A DNA stretch of 64,000 nucleotides, from the NCBI GenBank assembly GCA_041655765.1, contig JBBAEU010000004.1, positions 66,606-130,605 of the forward strand. Direction: 5' to 3'. Below, piece after piece: positions 34,745-44,261 of this stretch. Each line of letters starts with the position of its first letter. The stretch's first letter is position 1. The DNA comes from Brumimicrobium sp041655765. Lineage in GTDB: Bacteria > Bacteroidota > Bacteroidia > Flavobacteriales_D > Crocinitomicaceae. The position numbers and the translations under genes are program-made. Under the pieces are notes generated by a model. It saw only the letters and a list, made by a program, of their open reading frames with translations. It searched no databases and was not told the DNA's origin.

Positions 34745-34849
34745 AGGAATTTCTTAGCTATAAAGTAGTTTGTTTTTGCTTATCAATATCACTTTTTCCG
34801 TTCGTTTTTTGATAGTTTATCCTGTTTGGAGATTGTTTATTTTAAAAGA

Positions 34850-35809
34850 CTAAACGTTGTTCTCTTGCTCGATCAGATGCTGTTTATACCATCTATGTTT
34901 TTTGAGTAATGCGAGAGTTGGTTTCAAGAAAATCAAGAAAAAGACAGAATTTACTGTGTTACTTATGGTAAAAGCAATTGCAACTTGGAGTGCAGGCTCT
35001 GAGCTAAATGAAACGGCTATGCTTTCCAACACTCCAAAAAGCGGAATCATGAAAATAACGCCTACAAGATTAAATAATGAAGCTGCCAATGCGACTATTT
35101 TGGATAAAGAAGAGAATTTCATACTAACGAGAAGGGCAGTAGAAGTAGTTCCGATATTTGCACCAATAACAATTGGAATCGCAGTACCAATATCCATAGA
35201 CCCTTGGGTTACCAAAACAATTACTAAACCAACAACAATCGAGCTAGATTGGATTAAGACGGTTATCATGATTCCGTATAAAATCCCCATTAGCGGATGA
35301 GAAGCATGAGATAAAATATTTAAAAGAACTACATTGTTTTTAATTGGTTCCATTGCATCACTAAGTAAGGTTAAAGAGAAAAATATAAAGCCAAAATAGA
35401 AGATGGATTTTCCAGCAACAGCCAATTTTGTGGGTACTAAACTAATCATTGACCCTAAAACGATGAAAATGGGTCCAATTAAATATGAATTTGCAGAAAC
35501 AATCCAAGCAGTAGAGGTATTCCCGATGTTGGTGCCGAGTAAAATTAAGATACTATCTTTAAATCCAATCACACCAGAATTGACCAATGTGACAGTTAAG
35601 GATGATACCATGGTACTGGACTGAATCACGGCTGTAATGATTCCTCCTAAGAAAAACCCACCCAAGGGTAGTTTCGTGATTTTTTTAATCCAGGTAGAAA
35701 GCCTTTCAGTTCCAATGTTTTGAATCTCTTTGCTAAAACTTTGTAAACCAAAAATAAACAGCGAAATTGCTGAAATAATGACAATTATGATTTTAATATC
35801 CTCATACAT
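34850..35809 (-). CDS. Na+/phosphate cotransporter family protein (NptA-like)
   Basis: The 319-residue protein is an inner-membrane transporter of the Na/Pi cotransporter family (PF02690 type). The two inverted halves each carry the QSS signature: QSSTMVSSLTVTLVNSG near 63-79 and QSSSIVVGLVIVLV near 186-199, with GTNIGNT and GANIGTT segments after them. It lacks the C-terminal PhoU-like domain of longer relatives. It probably takes up phosphate with sodium, but some members move other substrates. It is monocistronic with a TATCTTTG box in front. Confidence 0.9.
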   Translation of the reverse strand: MYEDIKIIIVIISAISLFIFGLQSFSKEIQNIGTERLSTWIKKITKLPLGGFFLGGIITAVIQSSTMVSSLTVTLVNSGVIGFKDSILILLGTNIGNTSTAWIVSANSYLIGPIFIVLGSMISLVPTKLAVAGKSIFYFGFIFFSLTLLSDAMEPIKNNVVLLNILSHASHPLMGILYGIMITVLIQSSSIVVGLVIVLVTQGSMDIGTAIPIVIGANIGTTSTALLVSMKFSSLSKIVALAASLFNLVGVIFMIPLFGVLESIAVSFSSEPALQVAIAFTISNTVNSVFFLIFLKPTLALLKKHRWYKQHLIEQENNV

Positions 35810-35836
35810 TACTGCGTTGAGTTAATAAAGTTTTAG

Positions 35837-35844
35837 CAAAGATA
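35837..35844 (-). promoter_or_regulatory. -7 box TATCTTTG before the Na/Pi transporter gene
   Basis: Minus-strand TAnnTTTG, 27 bases before the ATG at 35809. Confidence 0.45.
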
Positions 35845-35902
35845 TGTTTTTATAGTAAATGTTCATTTTGAAGATTATTATTTTCTTCTCATCTTTTAAA
35901 AC

Positions 35903-37432
35903 TTAATCTGTCAGAACTTTATAAGTTGGGTCTTCAACCACATTTACTTGGATAATATCATCAGCATTTTTTAGCAATCTATGACAATCTGGACTTAAAT
36001 GGTGTAATTTTACTTTTTTTCCTACTTTTAAGTATCGTTGAGTGATTTTATTAAGGGCTTCGATGGCTGACATATCGACTATTCGACTTTCCTTAAAGTC
36101 GATAATAATTTCATCTGGGTCGTTGAGAACATCAAACTTTTCATTAAAAACTGCTGTAGAACCAAAGAACAAGGGTCCATAAATTTCATAGTGTTTTACC
36201 CCATTTTCGTCAATTCTTTTACGGGCTCTAATGCGCTTTGCATTGTCCCAAGCGAAGACCAATGCAGAAATAATTACTCCGATAATTACAGCCAAAGCTA
36301 AGTTGTGCAAGAAAGCTGTAACTAGGGTTACAACAATCATTACAAAGACATCAGATTTTGGCATTTTATTAAAAACTTTAAAACTTGCCCATTCAAACGT
36401 TCCGATAGACACCATGAACATCAGTCCAATTAAAGCAGCCATAGGCAAACGTTCGACCAATCCTGCACCAAACATTATGAAAATGAGGAGTCCAATTGCA
36501 GCAACAATTCCAGAAAGCCTTGCCCTCGCTCCGTTGGAAATGTTAATCAAACTTTGTCCAATCATTGCGCATCCTCCCATTCCTGAAAAGAGTCCAGATA
36601 AAATATTGGCTGCACCTTGTGCTAAGGATTCCCTATTTCCATTTCCCCTTGTTTCTGTAATTTCATCTACGATATTTAAAGTTAATAGGCTCTCAATTAA
36701 CCCAACACCTGCCATAATTAGGGCATAAGGTAAAATAATAGTTAATGACTCAAAAGTAAAGGGGATGGCAGGGATGTGAAACGGTGGAAAACCACCTTGA
36801 ATAGAAGCTAAATCAGCAATGGTTTTTGTGTCCAAACCAAAACCAGCGACAATGGCAAATATCACTATAATCGCCATTAGAGAAGAAGGCAATGCTTTTG
36901 TTATTTTTGGTAACCCCCAAATAATTATCATAGTTAATACCACTAAAGCTAATAATACATATAGGTATTGTCCTGACAACCAATTTCCTGAACTATCTTT
37001 GAATTGACTTAATTGAGATACGAAAATTACAATGGCCAAACCATTTACAAAGCCATAAATTACAGGTTGTGGGACTAAGCGCATTAACTTGCCTAATTTT
37101 AAAAGTCCAAACACCATTTGTATGATTCCTGCTAAAATAACTGTGGCAAAAATGTATTCTATTCCATGAGAAAGAGACAAAGAAACCAAGACTACTGCGA
37201 CTGCACCCGTAGCTCCAGAAATCATTCCGGGGCGACCGCCAAAGATTGAGGTAACCAATCCCATTACAAATGCTGCGTACAGGCCAGTTAGTGGAGAAAG
37301 TCCAGCTATAATAGAAAAGGCTATTGCTTCAGGGATCAATGCTATGGCAACTGTTAAACCAGATAAAACCTCTGTTTTGTAGTTTACTTTGTGATTAAAA
37401 TCGAATAAGTTTATTAATAAGTTTTTATACAT
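35903..37432 (-). CDS. SulP-family anion transporter with STAS domain
   Basis: The 509-residue protein has the SulP fold of inner-membrane anion permeases: VAIALIPEAIAFSIIAGLSPLTGLYAA is the family start and GGRPGMISGATGAVAVV the anion-site region. A C-terminal STAS domain from about residue 425 carries FKESRIVDMSAIEAL. Members carry sulfate, bicarbonate or other anions with sodium or protons; the SulP type in low-G+C marine-like Bacteroidota is often a bicarbonate candidate, but the substrate here is undetermined. It is monocistronic, with a far-upstream TATATTTG box. Confidence 0.9.
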   Translation of the reverse strand: MYKNLLINLFDFNHKVNYKTEVLSGLTVAIALIPEAIAFSIIAGLSPLTGLYAAFVMGLVTSIFGGRPGMISGATGAVAVVLVSLSLSHGIEYIFATVILAGIIQMVFGLLKLGKLMRLVPQPVIYGFVNGLAIVIFVSQLSQFKDSSGNWLSGQYLYVLLALVVLTMIIIWGLPKITKALPSSLMAIIVIFAIVAGFGLDTKTIADLASIQGGFPPFHIPAIPFTFESLTIILPYALIMAGVGLIESLLTLNIVDEITETRGNGNRESLAQGAANILSGLFSGMGGCAMIGQSLINISNGARARLSGIVAAIGLLIFIMFGAGLVERLPMAALIGLMFMVSIGTFEWASFKVFNKMPKSDVFVMIVVTLVTAFLHNLALAVIIGVIISALVFAWDNAKRIRARKRIDENGVKHYEIYGPLFFGSTAVFNEKFDVLNDPDEIIIDFKESRIVDMSAIEALNKITQRYLKVGKKVKLHHLSPDCHRLLKNADDIIQVNVVEDPTYKVLTD

Positions 37433-37590
37433 GAAATTGAAATTGAAATTTTAATGAGTGAACAATAAATATTTTTATGAAATACGAATTATGTAATACA
37501 GATTATTGATTAATGTAGATTAGGAAAGTGGAATATAAAATAATAGTCTAATACAAACATTGTAATCGTTGCTTTCAAGAATTAAAGTTG

Positions 37591-37598
37591 CAAATATA
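37591..37598 (-). promoter_or_regulatory. -7 box TATATTTG, possible SulP promoter
   Basis: Minus-strand TAnnTTTG 159 bases upstream of the SulP start; use would give a long leader. The match could be chance in AT-rich DNA. Confidence 0.3.
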
Positions 37599-37640
37599 GT
37601 CTATTATTCGGAACTAAAAAAGTATATTTTTATAAAGAAA

Positions 37641-37686
37641 AATGGCGTACATCTTTGGATTTTTTACTCCAAAAATATACGCCATT
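37641..37686. terminator. Hairpin, probable bidirectional terminator
   Basis: AATGGCGTA (37641-37649) pairs perfectly with TACGCCATT (37678-37686), and an inner TTTGGA/TCCAAA stem surrounds a T-rich loop. It follows the 3' end of the large secreted protein gene (read leftward) and is flanked by T- and A-runs. Confidence 0.6.
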
Positions 37687-37721
37687 AAAAATGTTGTAAA
37701 TGTTTTTTTTACATCGTAGAG

Positions 37722-40700
37722 TTATTTATTACGAGCCAATTGCACAAATCCATGAACATTCTCCTCATCACCATTGTGACTCACAAGGCGTGCTTTATAA
37801 AAGTATGTTCCTTCATTACAATCTGCACCGCTATTATGTATTCGTCCATTCCACATAAAATCAATGGAATCACTATTAAATACAATATTCCCCCATCTAT
37901 TTAAAACTGTAATTTCAAACTCATGAACGTTGACATAACCAACTATTTTAAAGAAGTCATTTTGGTTATCTCCATTTGGTGTAAATACGTTTGGAAACTC
38001 CCATTCCATTTCAGGATAAATTACATTGATTAATTGACTTGTAGAGTTAACACAACCATTTATACTTTCCTCTGTAAGTACAATGGTGTATTGACCTACT
38101 TCTGTGTATGCATAATATAGAGTGTCATTGTAATTGATTTCGAAACCTCCATCTCCAAATTCCCAAGTAGAAGTAGTTCCGCTGTTTCCTGAATTGTTTA
38201 TGATTTCAACTTCTAATGGTGGCATACCCGTATCTGGGTTAACCTCAAAGTCTGCATCTGGAGTTGGGAATATCGTAATGCTTTCAGTCGAAGTGTTTGG
38301 ACACATACCTGGAGTTGTATATTCAACAATGTATGTCGTTCCTGAAACACCATTAAAAATCTCACCTGTAATCGGGTCGATAGAAGCGGTATCTCCAATC
38401 GGGGAAACGATACTAAATGTTCCACCTGGAGTTGCAATATCTGTCGCACTATTTCCAGCTTCATTTTCTTTACAATAGTCAGTCAAAGTAAACGAAGCGT
38501 CTGCTAATGAAGGATCAACTAAGGTAAAGTTGTCATCAACAACACAACCATTTGCATCTGTGACTGTAACAGAGTAGTTTCCTGCACCAACACTTGTTAG
38601 TTCATTAGTATTTCCTCCAATTATATTTCCACTTCCATCTGTCCATTCAAAAGTAATTGGAGCAACGCCTCCAGAAATAAATAATTCTATGCTACCATCT
38701 GTATCTCCTGCACAAGTTGGATTAATTGTTGAAGAATTATCGATACTAACCATTGAAATGTCATCGATTATAATTGTGCCTGTAGAGTCACAGCCATTAA
38801 GATCAACAACGACGAAAGAATAAGTTCCCGGTGTTAAATTTTCAAATAAAGGATTTGCTTGTGGAGTTCCTCCATTAAGAGAGAATTCGATAGGATTTGC
38901 ACCACCAGAGGTTTGAAATGAAATTACACCATTATTTTCATTACAAGTAGCATCAGTAGTTGTTATTCCTGTTATTTCAACTCCTGGAACATTGTTTATT
39001 GATTCAGTTCCATCAACAGAACAACCGTTTGCATCTTCAATGTGAATATTAAATGTTCCGCCTTGTAAATTAGTAAATATACCATTCCCTTGCGAGGTTG
39101 TTCCTCCATCAATTGAATAAGTGTAAGGAGCTAAACCACCAGACGCACTAATTGTGATACTACCATTCCCTTGGTCACAATTCTCATCATTTGAAGTGTC
39201 TAAAGTATAACTCACAACAATCATGGAGATATTGATTTGATATACTAGATAACAATCTGGATCGGTAATATTTTCTGCTCTAACCCAGTAAGTTCCGTTA
39301 TTATCAGTAGAAACAACTGAATTTATAGCATTTACGTCATTAATTGCGTCATTTTCTGTTAGATGAAAAGTAATGGTTGCAGGGTCAGAAGATGCATCAA
39401 TTGCATCATTTAAGTCTGCTGTATTACCTGAACAAAATTCAATATCTGATAGATTTAGTGTTGGTTCATCACAATAGCAAGGCTCTGGACTTGTATAACT
39501 TTGTGTTGCTTCACAATCTGTGTCATCGCTAAAATATACAGAAACATTACAATTACCACCGTCAGCGGTCAAATTTGTCAAAGAATAAGTATAAGAAGAA
39601 CTAAAAGGAGCAGAAGCAACTATGTGTGTGTTTCCAGCGCAATCTTCAATAATTAAATTACCTGTTGAAGGAGGATTGTTAACTTGTATTTCAACATCCA
39701 CATTGTATTCGTCCATTCCTTGACAATCAGAAACCGTTAAGTTAGAGATTGAAACACTACAAGTTGGGATCAAAATTGCACAATTTGTGGTTGCAGTACC
39801 TCCAGTTTGGTTCATTGTGATAAATCCAGCATCACCGTCATAATTTGTTAGAACCACAATATAATAATCTCCGGATTGTGCAGGAGGTGGAGTAGAAGCA
39901 CCAGGTCCATAACCACCAGGAGTGCCAATACCAATGTACTCAATATTGTCTGGATGATAGCTACATTGTAATGGATAAGTTCCGCTGTTTATATCATCAC
40001 AGCCAACAGTTAAATCTGAATAAGGTCCCCACATCGCAAAATCGACGTCAACTGAAGAGTTTTGATACCGTTCTTGTCTAATTTCAATTTCGAGTGTCCC
40101 TGGTTGGTCAATTTGAAAATAATACCAAATTGGTCGGGGTTGCGTGCCAAGACAACCATAGTTTGGTCCAGAGTGAGCACTTCCAGATGTTGCATTTGGA
40201 AAAGCATAACTTCCATCGGTACAGAAAGGACGTAAATCGGAACAATCCGCACCAGTAGGAATTGGACTGTTTGTAGGTTCGCAAGAAATGGCTGCGCTCC
40301 ACCCAGGCATTCCATCATTTCTTGCACACCCAAGACCACCTCTATCCTCTGTTTCAAATCTAAATGTAAGACAGCCAGATGTACCTGTTATTTCGGTAGC
40401 ATATAATTGACCTTTTCTATATGTTCCTATTAATGGTGCGCTTGTGCTGTTACCATCATAGATTCTAAGTTCATCAATGGATGCACCCCAAAAACACTCA
40501 TTTTCAAACAAGGCAAATGAAGTGAAATACGCATAAATTGGGTCGCCCGTTGGACTGCAAATTGTATGTGTATAGGAAGCACCATTTGTGCCTGGATAAT
40601 CGCCATCTCCTCCTGGATCAAGAAATGTAGCATTACACGATACACTGTTCCCGCCATTAACCATTATGATTTCATCAGGTTGAGCAAAAGTTATAAATGA

Positions 40701-40736
40701 TACAAGAAGCAAACCAAGGCAAAAAAGTTTTTGCAT
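37722..40736 (-). CDS. Large secreted protein with CUB-like, SprB-repeat, PKD and gliding-type C-terminal domains
   Basis: The start at 40736 gives about 1004 residues with a compact signal peptide (MQKLFCLGLLLVSFITFAQ); an ATG at 40766 is possible. After a CUB-like domain (about 25-150, with GDYPGTNGASYTH and RIYDGNSTSAP) comes a proprotein-like jelly-roll segment, then three SprB-type repeats (each with a SGG, a GxY and an ANGC or NGC-V end), a PKD domain (TWEFGDGG) and, over the last 91 residues, the CHU_C gliding-motility type sorting domain (FPNVFTPNGDNQNDFFK, LNRWGN, GTYFYK). It should be exported through Sec and then the type IX secretion system and attached to the cell surface. Adhesion is the most likely role. 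Confidence 0.85.
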   Translation of the reverse strand: MQKLFCLGLLLVSFITFAQPDEIIMVNGGNSVSCNATFLDPGGDGDYPGTNGASYTHTICSPTGDPIYAYFTSFALFENECFWGASIDELRIYDGNSTSAPLIGTYRKGQLYATEITGTSGCLTFRFETEDRGGLGCARNDGMPGWSAAISCEPTNSPIPTGADCSDLRPFCTDGSYAFPNATSGSAHSGPNYGCLGTQPRPIWYYFQIDQPGTLEIEIRQERYQNSSVDVDFAMWGPYSDLTVGCDDINSGTYPLQCSYHPDNIEYIGIGTPGGYGPGASTPPPAQSGDYYIVVLTNYDGDAGFITMNQTGGTATTNCAILIPTCSVSISNLTVSDCQGMDEYNVDVEIQVNNPPSTGNLIIEDCAGNTHIVASAPFSSSYTYSLTNLTADGGNCNVSVYFSDDTDCEATQSYTSPEPCYCDEPTLNLSDIEFCSGNTADLNDAIDASSDPATITFHLTENDAINDVNAINSVVSTDNNGTYWVRAENITDPDCYLVYQINISMIVVSYTLDTSNDENCDQGNGSITISASGGLAPYTYSIDGGTTSQGNGIFTNLQGGTFNIHIEDANGCSVDGTESINNVPGVEITGITTTDATCNENNGVISFQTSGGANPIEFSLNGGTPQANPLFENLTPGTYSFVVVDLNGCDSTGTIIIDDISMVSIDNSSTINPTCAGDTDGSIELFISGGVAPITFEWTDGSGNIIGGNTNELTSVGAGNYSVTVTDANGCVVDDNFTLVDPSLADASFTLTDYCKENEAGNSATDIATPGGTFSIVSPIGDTASIDPITGEIFNGVSGTTYIVEYTTPGMCPNTSTESITIFPTPDADFEVNPDTGMPPLEVEIINNSGNSGTTSTWEFGDGGFEINYNDTLYYAYTEVGQYTIVLTEESINGCVNSTSQLINVIYPEMEWEFPNVFTPNGDNQNDFFKIVGYVNVHEFEITVLNRWGNIVFNSDSIDFMWNGRIHNSGADCNEGTYFYKARLVSHNGDEENVHGFVQLARNK

Positions 40737-40783
40737 TAATTTTGAGTAGTCATAAAATATTTTCATAGGTATGTATTGTTTAA

Positions 40784-41209
40784 TTATCTATTTTTTTTTA
40801 TGTGTAATACTTTATCAGTATCATAAATACGATAGTACAAATCTTCATCACTATAGAAGTCGATGAAATACTTGGCAATGTTAAACTCTTCAAAATTAAA
40901 TTCTGTAAAATTATCGTGTTTGATTGCGTTTGGATTGTATTTATCTTTTAGTCCCAATTCAGAAATGTTTTGAGCATTTGGAGCTTCGCTGACAGAGATA
41001 AACTCGCAACGATTATAAATTGCAATATGGCTCATAATGATTTCTAAATTATTTTCAATTTTTTTATTGAAATAATCACCGTAAACTTCTTTTAAATCAG
41101 CTTCTACTTTTGCATAATTTTCAAGTTTTGTTATGTCTTGATTCTTTTCTTGAGAAAAAAGTGACGAAGAAAAGATTAAAATTATTGTAAGAATAAAATA
41201 TCGTTTCAT
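40784..41209 (-). CDS. Small secreted protein, unknown
   Basis: The 141-residue protein begins with a signal peptide (KRYFILTIILIFSSSLFSQ, cleavage near residue 20). The mature part is acidic, with several aromatic residues, and I do not recognise it. Visible landmarks are HIAIYNRCEFISVSEAP and FNIAKYFIDFYSDEDLYY. A single cysteine is present. It lies just upstream of the large secreted protein gene, 18 to 48 bases away depending on which start that gene uses, so the two are probably co-transcribed; it may assist or accompany that protein. Confidence 0.7.
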   Translation of the reverse strand: MKRYFILTIILIFSSSLFSQEKNQDITKLENYAKVEADLKEVYGDYFNKKIENNLEIIMSHIAIYNRCEFISVSEAPNAQNISELGLKDKYNPNAIKHDNFTEFNFEEFNIAKYFIDFYSDEDLYYRIYDTDKVLHIKKNR

Positions 41210-41230
41210 AAAGTTTTAAGTTTAAATAAG

Positions 41231-41263
41231 TTAATATTAATTAGCTAGCTAAATTAGTATTAA
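41231..41263. repeat. Imperfect palindrome centred on TAGCTAGCTA
   Basis: The core TAGCTAGCTA at 41242-41251 is a perfect palindrome, flanked by TTAATATTAAT and AATTAGTATTAA, which are inverted copies with one bulge. It lies in the divergent gap between the small secreted protein and the DUF2490-like gene and may be an operator. Confidence 0.45.
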
Positions 41264-41385
41264 TTTTAACAATAAACGAACCGTTCATGTAATAAGTTGC
41301 ATTAACAATTAACTGATTTTTATCATTGTATATTAAATTACTCTTTTATAATTAAAATATATATACCCAAATACATTGAATATAT

Positions 41386-41393
41386 TATCTTTG
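41386..41393 (+). promoter_or_regulatory. -7 box TATCTTTG before the DUF2490-like gene
   Basis: Perfect TAnnTTTG, 47 bases before the ATG at 41441. No clear -33 TTG. Confidence 0.45.
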
Positions 41394-41440
41394 TTGACTT
41401 TTAGTAAATGTTGATTGTCGGTAAAAAATAAAAATTAAAT

Positions 41441-42271
41441 ATGGTAAAATTCATTACTTTTTTAAAAGGAATCAATAGAAAAATAATAATTACTTGTTTA
41501 CTTTTTGTTGTTATTTCGTTCTCTTATTTCTCTCAGATTGTACCACCTGGTCACGGAAACACAAACACAACAAGCACATTTGCTTTTGGTATAAAGCAAG
41601 ATATGAATCGAAAAGATGGAATTGGATGGATGTCTGATTCTTATATTTCGATATCAAGACAAAGTAGTCAAGGAAGTAAAAACCTGTTCGAAAAGCCTGG
41701 TTTTTTTATCGTCAATCAAGAATTTTACAATCGTTTTTTGCCGAATTGGGAACATTCAATCGCTTTGAGTTATAGAAGACAGAACAGGTTTAGCGACGAA
41801 GACCCTTTCGTGGCTGAAGATCCAGCATATAAAAATGAATTTCGTTTATACGGAAGATTTTCTTATCTCTTCAAAAGCAAATATGTTGAAATAACGCCTA
41901 CTTTGAGACAAGAATTTATGAAGTATTACAATCCTGATTTTACACATTACGATGAAACCTTTAGGATGCGAACACGGTTTCGGTTGAAATTTACGTTTAA
42001 TTTGACAGAAGACAAAGTTCACAAGATTTCGTTGTATTCAGAGCAATTGTTTTCAACTTCTCGTTATCATACGACTAAAGGTTTTTCAGATTTTGTTTAT
42101 AAAGACAGTCGCTTTACATTATTCTATTCATATTCTCCTTACGAAATTCCTTTTGCTTTTAACATTGGTTATATGAATAATCTGATAGGATATAAAAAAC
42201 CATTTTCAGTTCATAATTTTGCATTGGACGTAACTTGGAAAAATCCGTTTAAAGGTAAAAGAGATAAATAA
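41441..42271 (+). CDS. DUF2490-like outer-membrane protein
   Basis: The 276-residue protein has an N-terminal hydrophobic signal segment (about 15-32, IIITCLLFVVISFSYFSQ) and then a mature part of alternating strands rich in arginine, tyrosine and phenylalanine, such as HSIALSYRRQNRF and YVEITPTLRQEF. This fits DUF2490, a Bacteroidota and proteobacterial outer-membrane beta-barrel family of unknown role. The last strand NFALDVTWKNPF followed by a basic tail is less typical than a terminal Phe. Alternatives are other porin-like families; only the barrel nature is secure. Confidence 0.7.
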   Translation: MVKFITFLKGINRKIIITCLLFVVISFSYFSQIVPPGHGNTNTTSTFAFGIKQDMNRKDGIGWMSDSYISISRQSSQGSKNLFEKPGFFIVNQEFYNRFLPNWEHSIALSYRRQNRFSDEDPFVAEDPAYKNEFRLYGRFSYLFKSKYVEITPTLRQEFMKYYNPDFTHYDETFRMRTRFRLKFTFNLTEDKVHKISLYSEQLFSTSRYHTTKGFSDFVYKDSRFTLFYSYSPYEIPFAFNIGYMNNLIGYKKPFSVHNFALDVTWKNPFKGKRDK

Positions 42272-42347
42272 ATATTCTTTTGCTACATAAAATAGATTTG
42301 AGTTATAATATTTTTGATTATATTTCAAGAATCGATATCTCAAAATT

Positions 42348-42827
42348 ATGGAAATAGTATTAATCGTTTTGGCTGGAATATGTGTGATTGCAGGAGTGTT
42401 GGGGAGTTTTCTTCCAATTCTTCCTGGTCCTCCGATTGGCTGGCTGGGCTTATTGCTTTTACATTTTACAGAAAAAGTACAATTTAGCCTTACCTTTTTA
42501 ATTGTTACTGCCTTGGTAACGATATTCTTGACGATTTTTGATTATGTACTACCTAGTAAAATGGTTAAAAGGAAAGGAGGTTCAAAAATAGGAGAGAGAG
42601 GAGCTTTGATAGGTGCTATCGTTGGTATGTTTTTCGGCCCGATAGGAATTATTGTTGGTCCATTTGCTGGAGCGATGTTGGGAGAACTTATTGATAAAAA
42701 AGGCGATTTCAACAACTCAATGAAGATAGCTTTTCAGTCATTTATCGGTTTTATTCTAAGCACAGGACTCAAATTAATTTGGGGTCTTCTGATTCTATTT
42801 TGGTATATAAAAGAACTTGTTTTCTAA
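42348..42827 (+). CDS. DUF456 membrane protein
   Basis: The 159-residue inner-membrane protein starts with the DUF456 signature: VLAGICVIAGVLGSFLPILPGPPIGWLGL, here quoted in part as FLPILPGPPIGWLGL near residues 24-38. Glycine-zipper text follows (IGERGALIGAIVGMFFGPIG, then VGPFAGAMLGEL). Members have four to five helices and no known function. Its 3' end overlaps the convergent TerC-type gene by 4 bases. Confidence 0.88.
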   Translation: MEIVLIVLAGICVIAGVLGSFLPILPGPPIGWLGLLLLHFTEKVQFSLTFLIVTALVTIFLTIFDYVLPSKMVKRKGGSKIGERGALIGAIVGMFFGPIGIIVGPFAGAMLGELIDKKGDFNNSMKIAFQSFIGFILSTGLKLIWGLLILFWYIKELVF

Positions 42828-43783
42828 GATTGTTCTTTCATTTTCTTTTCCCGAATGTGAGCACGTTGTGAGGCTATAATCCCAACAGCCAAAGAAACAA
42901 CTATTACACCCAAAGAAAGCCATTCGGGTATTTCAACATGATGAGATAATATCATTTTTATTCCAACAAACCCTAATATTGCGACCAAACTATAGCTGAT
43001 GTATCTAAATTTAGAAAGCATGCCATCAATTAAGAAAAACATGGATCTAAGTCCTAAAACAGCTAGAATGTTTGAACTAAAAACAATAAATGGATCGGCT
43101 GTGATAGCCAAAATTGCTGGAATACTGTCAATAGCAAAAAATACATCTGTCAACTCAATGATTAACAACGCAATGAAAAGCGGAGTAGCCATTTTTACAC
43201 CTTCTCTTTTGATGAAAAACTTACCTCCTTCCATTTCATGTGTAACAGGAAATATTTTTTTAATTAGATTAAAAAGTTTAGACTTTTCTGGATGAAATTC
43301 TTTGTGTTGACTAATTACCATTCTAACGGCTGTAAAGATGAGGAAAGTACCAAAAACGTATATTATCCAGTCAAACTTGTTAATCAAAGCTACACCAAAT
43401 ATAATCATGATTGCACGGAAAACTACCGCTCCTAATATTCCATAAAAAAGAACTTCATGCTGATATTTTCTGGGAATCGAAAATGCGGAAAAAATTAGAG
43501 CGATGATAAATATGTTATCAACACTCAATGATAGTTCAATGAGATAACCAGTAATGTATTTGATTACTGCGGACTCTGGTGTTAAGTCTGTTGGATTGTC
43601 AACCCATTCATATTGAAATGCAAGATAAACTACTCCAGTAAATAGGAGTGCAACAGATATCCAAATCGAAGTCCAAACAGATGCTTCCTTTGGTTTAATT
43701 TCATGAGGTGTTCTGTTGAAAACTCCTAAATCAAGAGCCAATGCAACAACTACAAACAAGATAAAGCTAACCCAAACTATCAT
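42824..43783 (-). CDS. TerC-family integral membrane protein (Alx-like)
   Basis: The 319 residues show nine or so membrane helices and the TerC/Alx signatures: FVVVALALDLGVFNR near 8-22, ELSLSVDNIFIIALIF near 88-103 with the conserved aspartate, and IELTDVFFAIDSIPAI near 208-223. The family exports manganese and is linked to pH response and tellurite phenotypes (established for Alx, MntP-related TerC). A metal-efflux role, most likely manganese, is expected. It is followed leftward by convergence with DUF456 and preceded by a PepSY-like secreted protein gene, 31 bases upstream. Confidence 0.92.
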   Translation of the reverse strand: MIVWVSFILFVVVALALDLGVFNRTPHEIKPKEASVWTSIWISVALLFTGVVYLAFQYEWVDNPTDLTPESAVIKYITGYLIELSLSVDNIFIIALIFSAFSIPRKYQHEVLFYGILGAVVFRAIMIIFGVALINKFDWIIYVFGTFLIFTAVRMVISQHKEFHPEKSKLFNLIKKIFPVTHEMEGGKFFIKREGVKMATPLFIALLIIELTDVFFAIDSIPAILAITADPFIVFSSNILAVLGLRSMFFLIDGMLSKFRYISYSLVAILGFVGIKMILSHHVEIPEWLSLGVIVVSLAVGIIASQRAHIREKKMKEQS

Positions 43784-43814
43784 TGTGTATTTATTAAATG
43801 TATATTTTTAAAAA

Positions 43815-44261
43815 CTAATCCTCTTTTTTACTAATGATAATTCCAGCTTCATTTGTAACCAAATCCCACTCTTTGTCTTGCTGTTTTACTTCAAACTTGT
43901 AGATTATATCTCCATTTTCGTATATTTTTTCAACATCGTTGATACGCGAATTTGGGAACTCATCATTTATTTTGTTTGTTATGGTTTCTGGAAGTTCTTT
44001 TGAAGTGATTTCTTGTTTATGGTAAAGAATTTCACCTGCAGGATTGTAAATAATTTTGTTATCCAGAGCTGATAGACCTTTTTCAAATTCTACTTCAAAA
44101 TTTTCTCCTTTCTTTTCCCACTCAATATCTTTGGCTTTCGAGAAATCTTGATTAAATTTCTCTAAGATGTTAGTAGGAACTTGATTTGGTAGAAGATCCT
44201 GAGCGTTTGTACCAAAAGCAATTAATAATATTGTAATTGTATTTAAAAATTTGTTTTTCAT
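43815..44261 (-). CDS. PepSY-like secreted protein
   Basis: The 148-residue protein has a signal peptide ending near FGTNAQ (residue 21). The mature part has two copies of a PepSY-like unit: VPTNILEKFNQDF with IEWEKKGENFEVEFE, and ETITNKINDEFPNS with VEKIYENGDIIYKFEV. Such putative beta-lactamase-inhibitor-like PepSY proteins are common in the Bacteroidota periplasm; the function is not known. Located just upstream of the TerC-type gene on the same strand, it may be co-transcribed with it. Confidence 0.8.
   Translation of the reverse strand: MKNKFLNTITILLIAFGTNAQDLLPNQVPTNILEKFNQDFSKAKDIEWEKKGENFEVEFEKGLSALDNKIIYNPAGEILYHKQEITSKELPETITNKINDEFPNSRINDVEKIYENGDIIYKFEVKQQDKEWDLVTNEAGIIISKKED

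Noticed and set aside
34857..35300. Open frame of 147 codons opposite the Na/Pi transporter gene
   Set aside because: Antisense shadow of a strongly supported gene; no start context or family resemblance.
36231..36728. Open frame of 165 codons opposite the SulP gene
   Set aside because: It is the antisense shadow of a well-supported membrane protein and has low-complexity, Ile/Lys/Ala-rich text without family signs.
37433..37452. Triple GAAATT repeat next to the SulP start
   Set aside because: It is a short, simple A/T-rich microsatellite; three units are expected by chance in such DNA and no function is implied.
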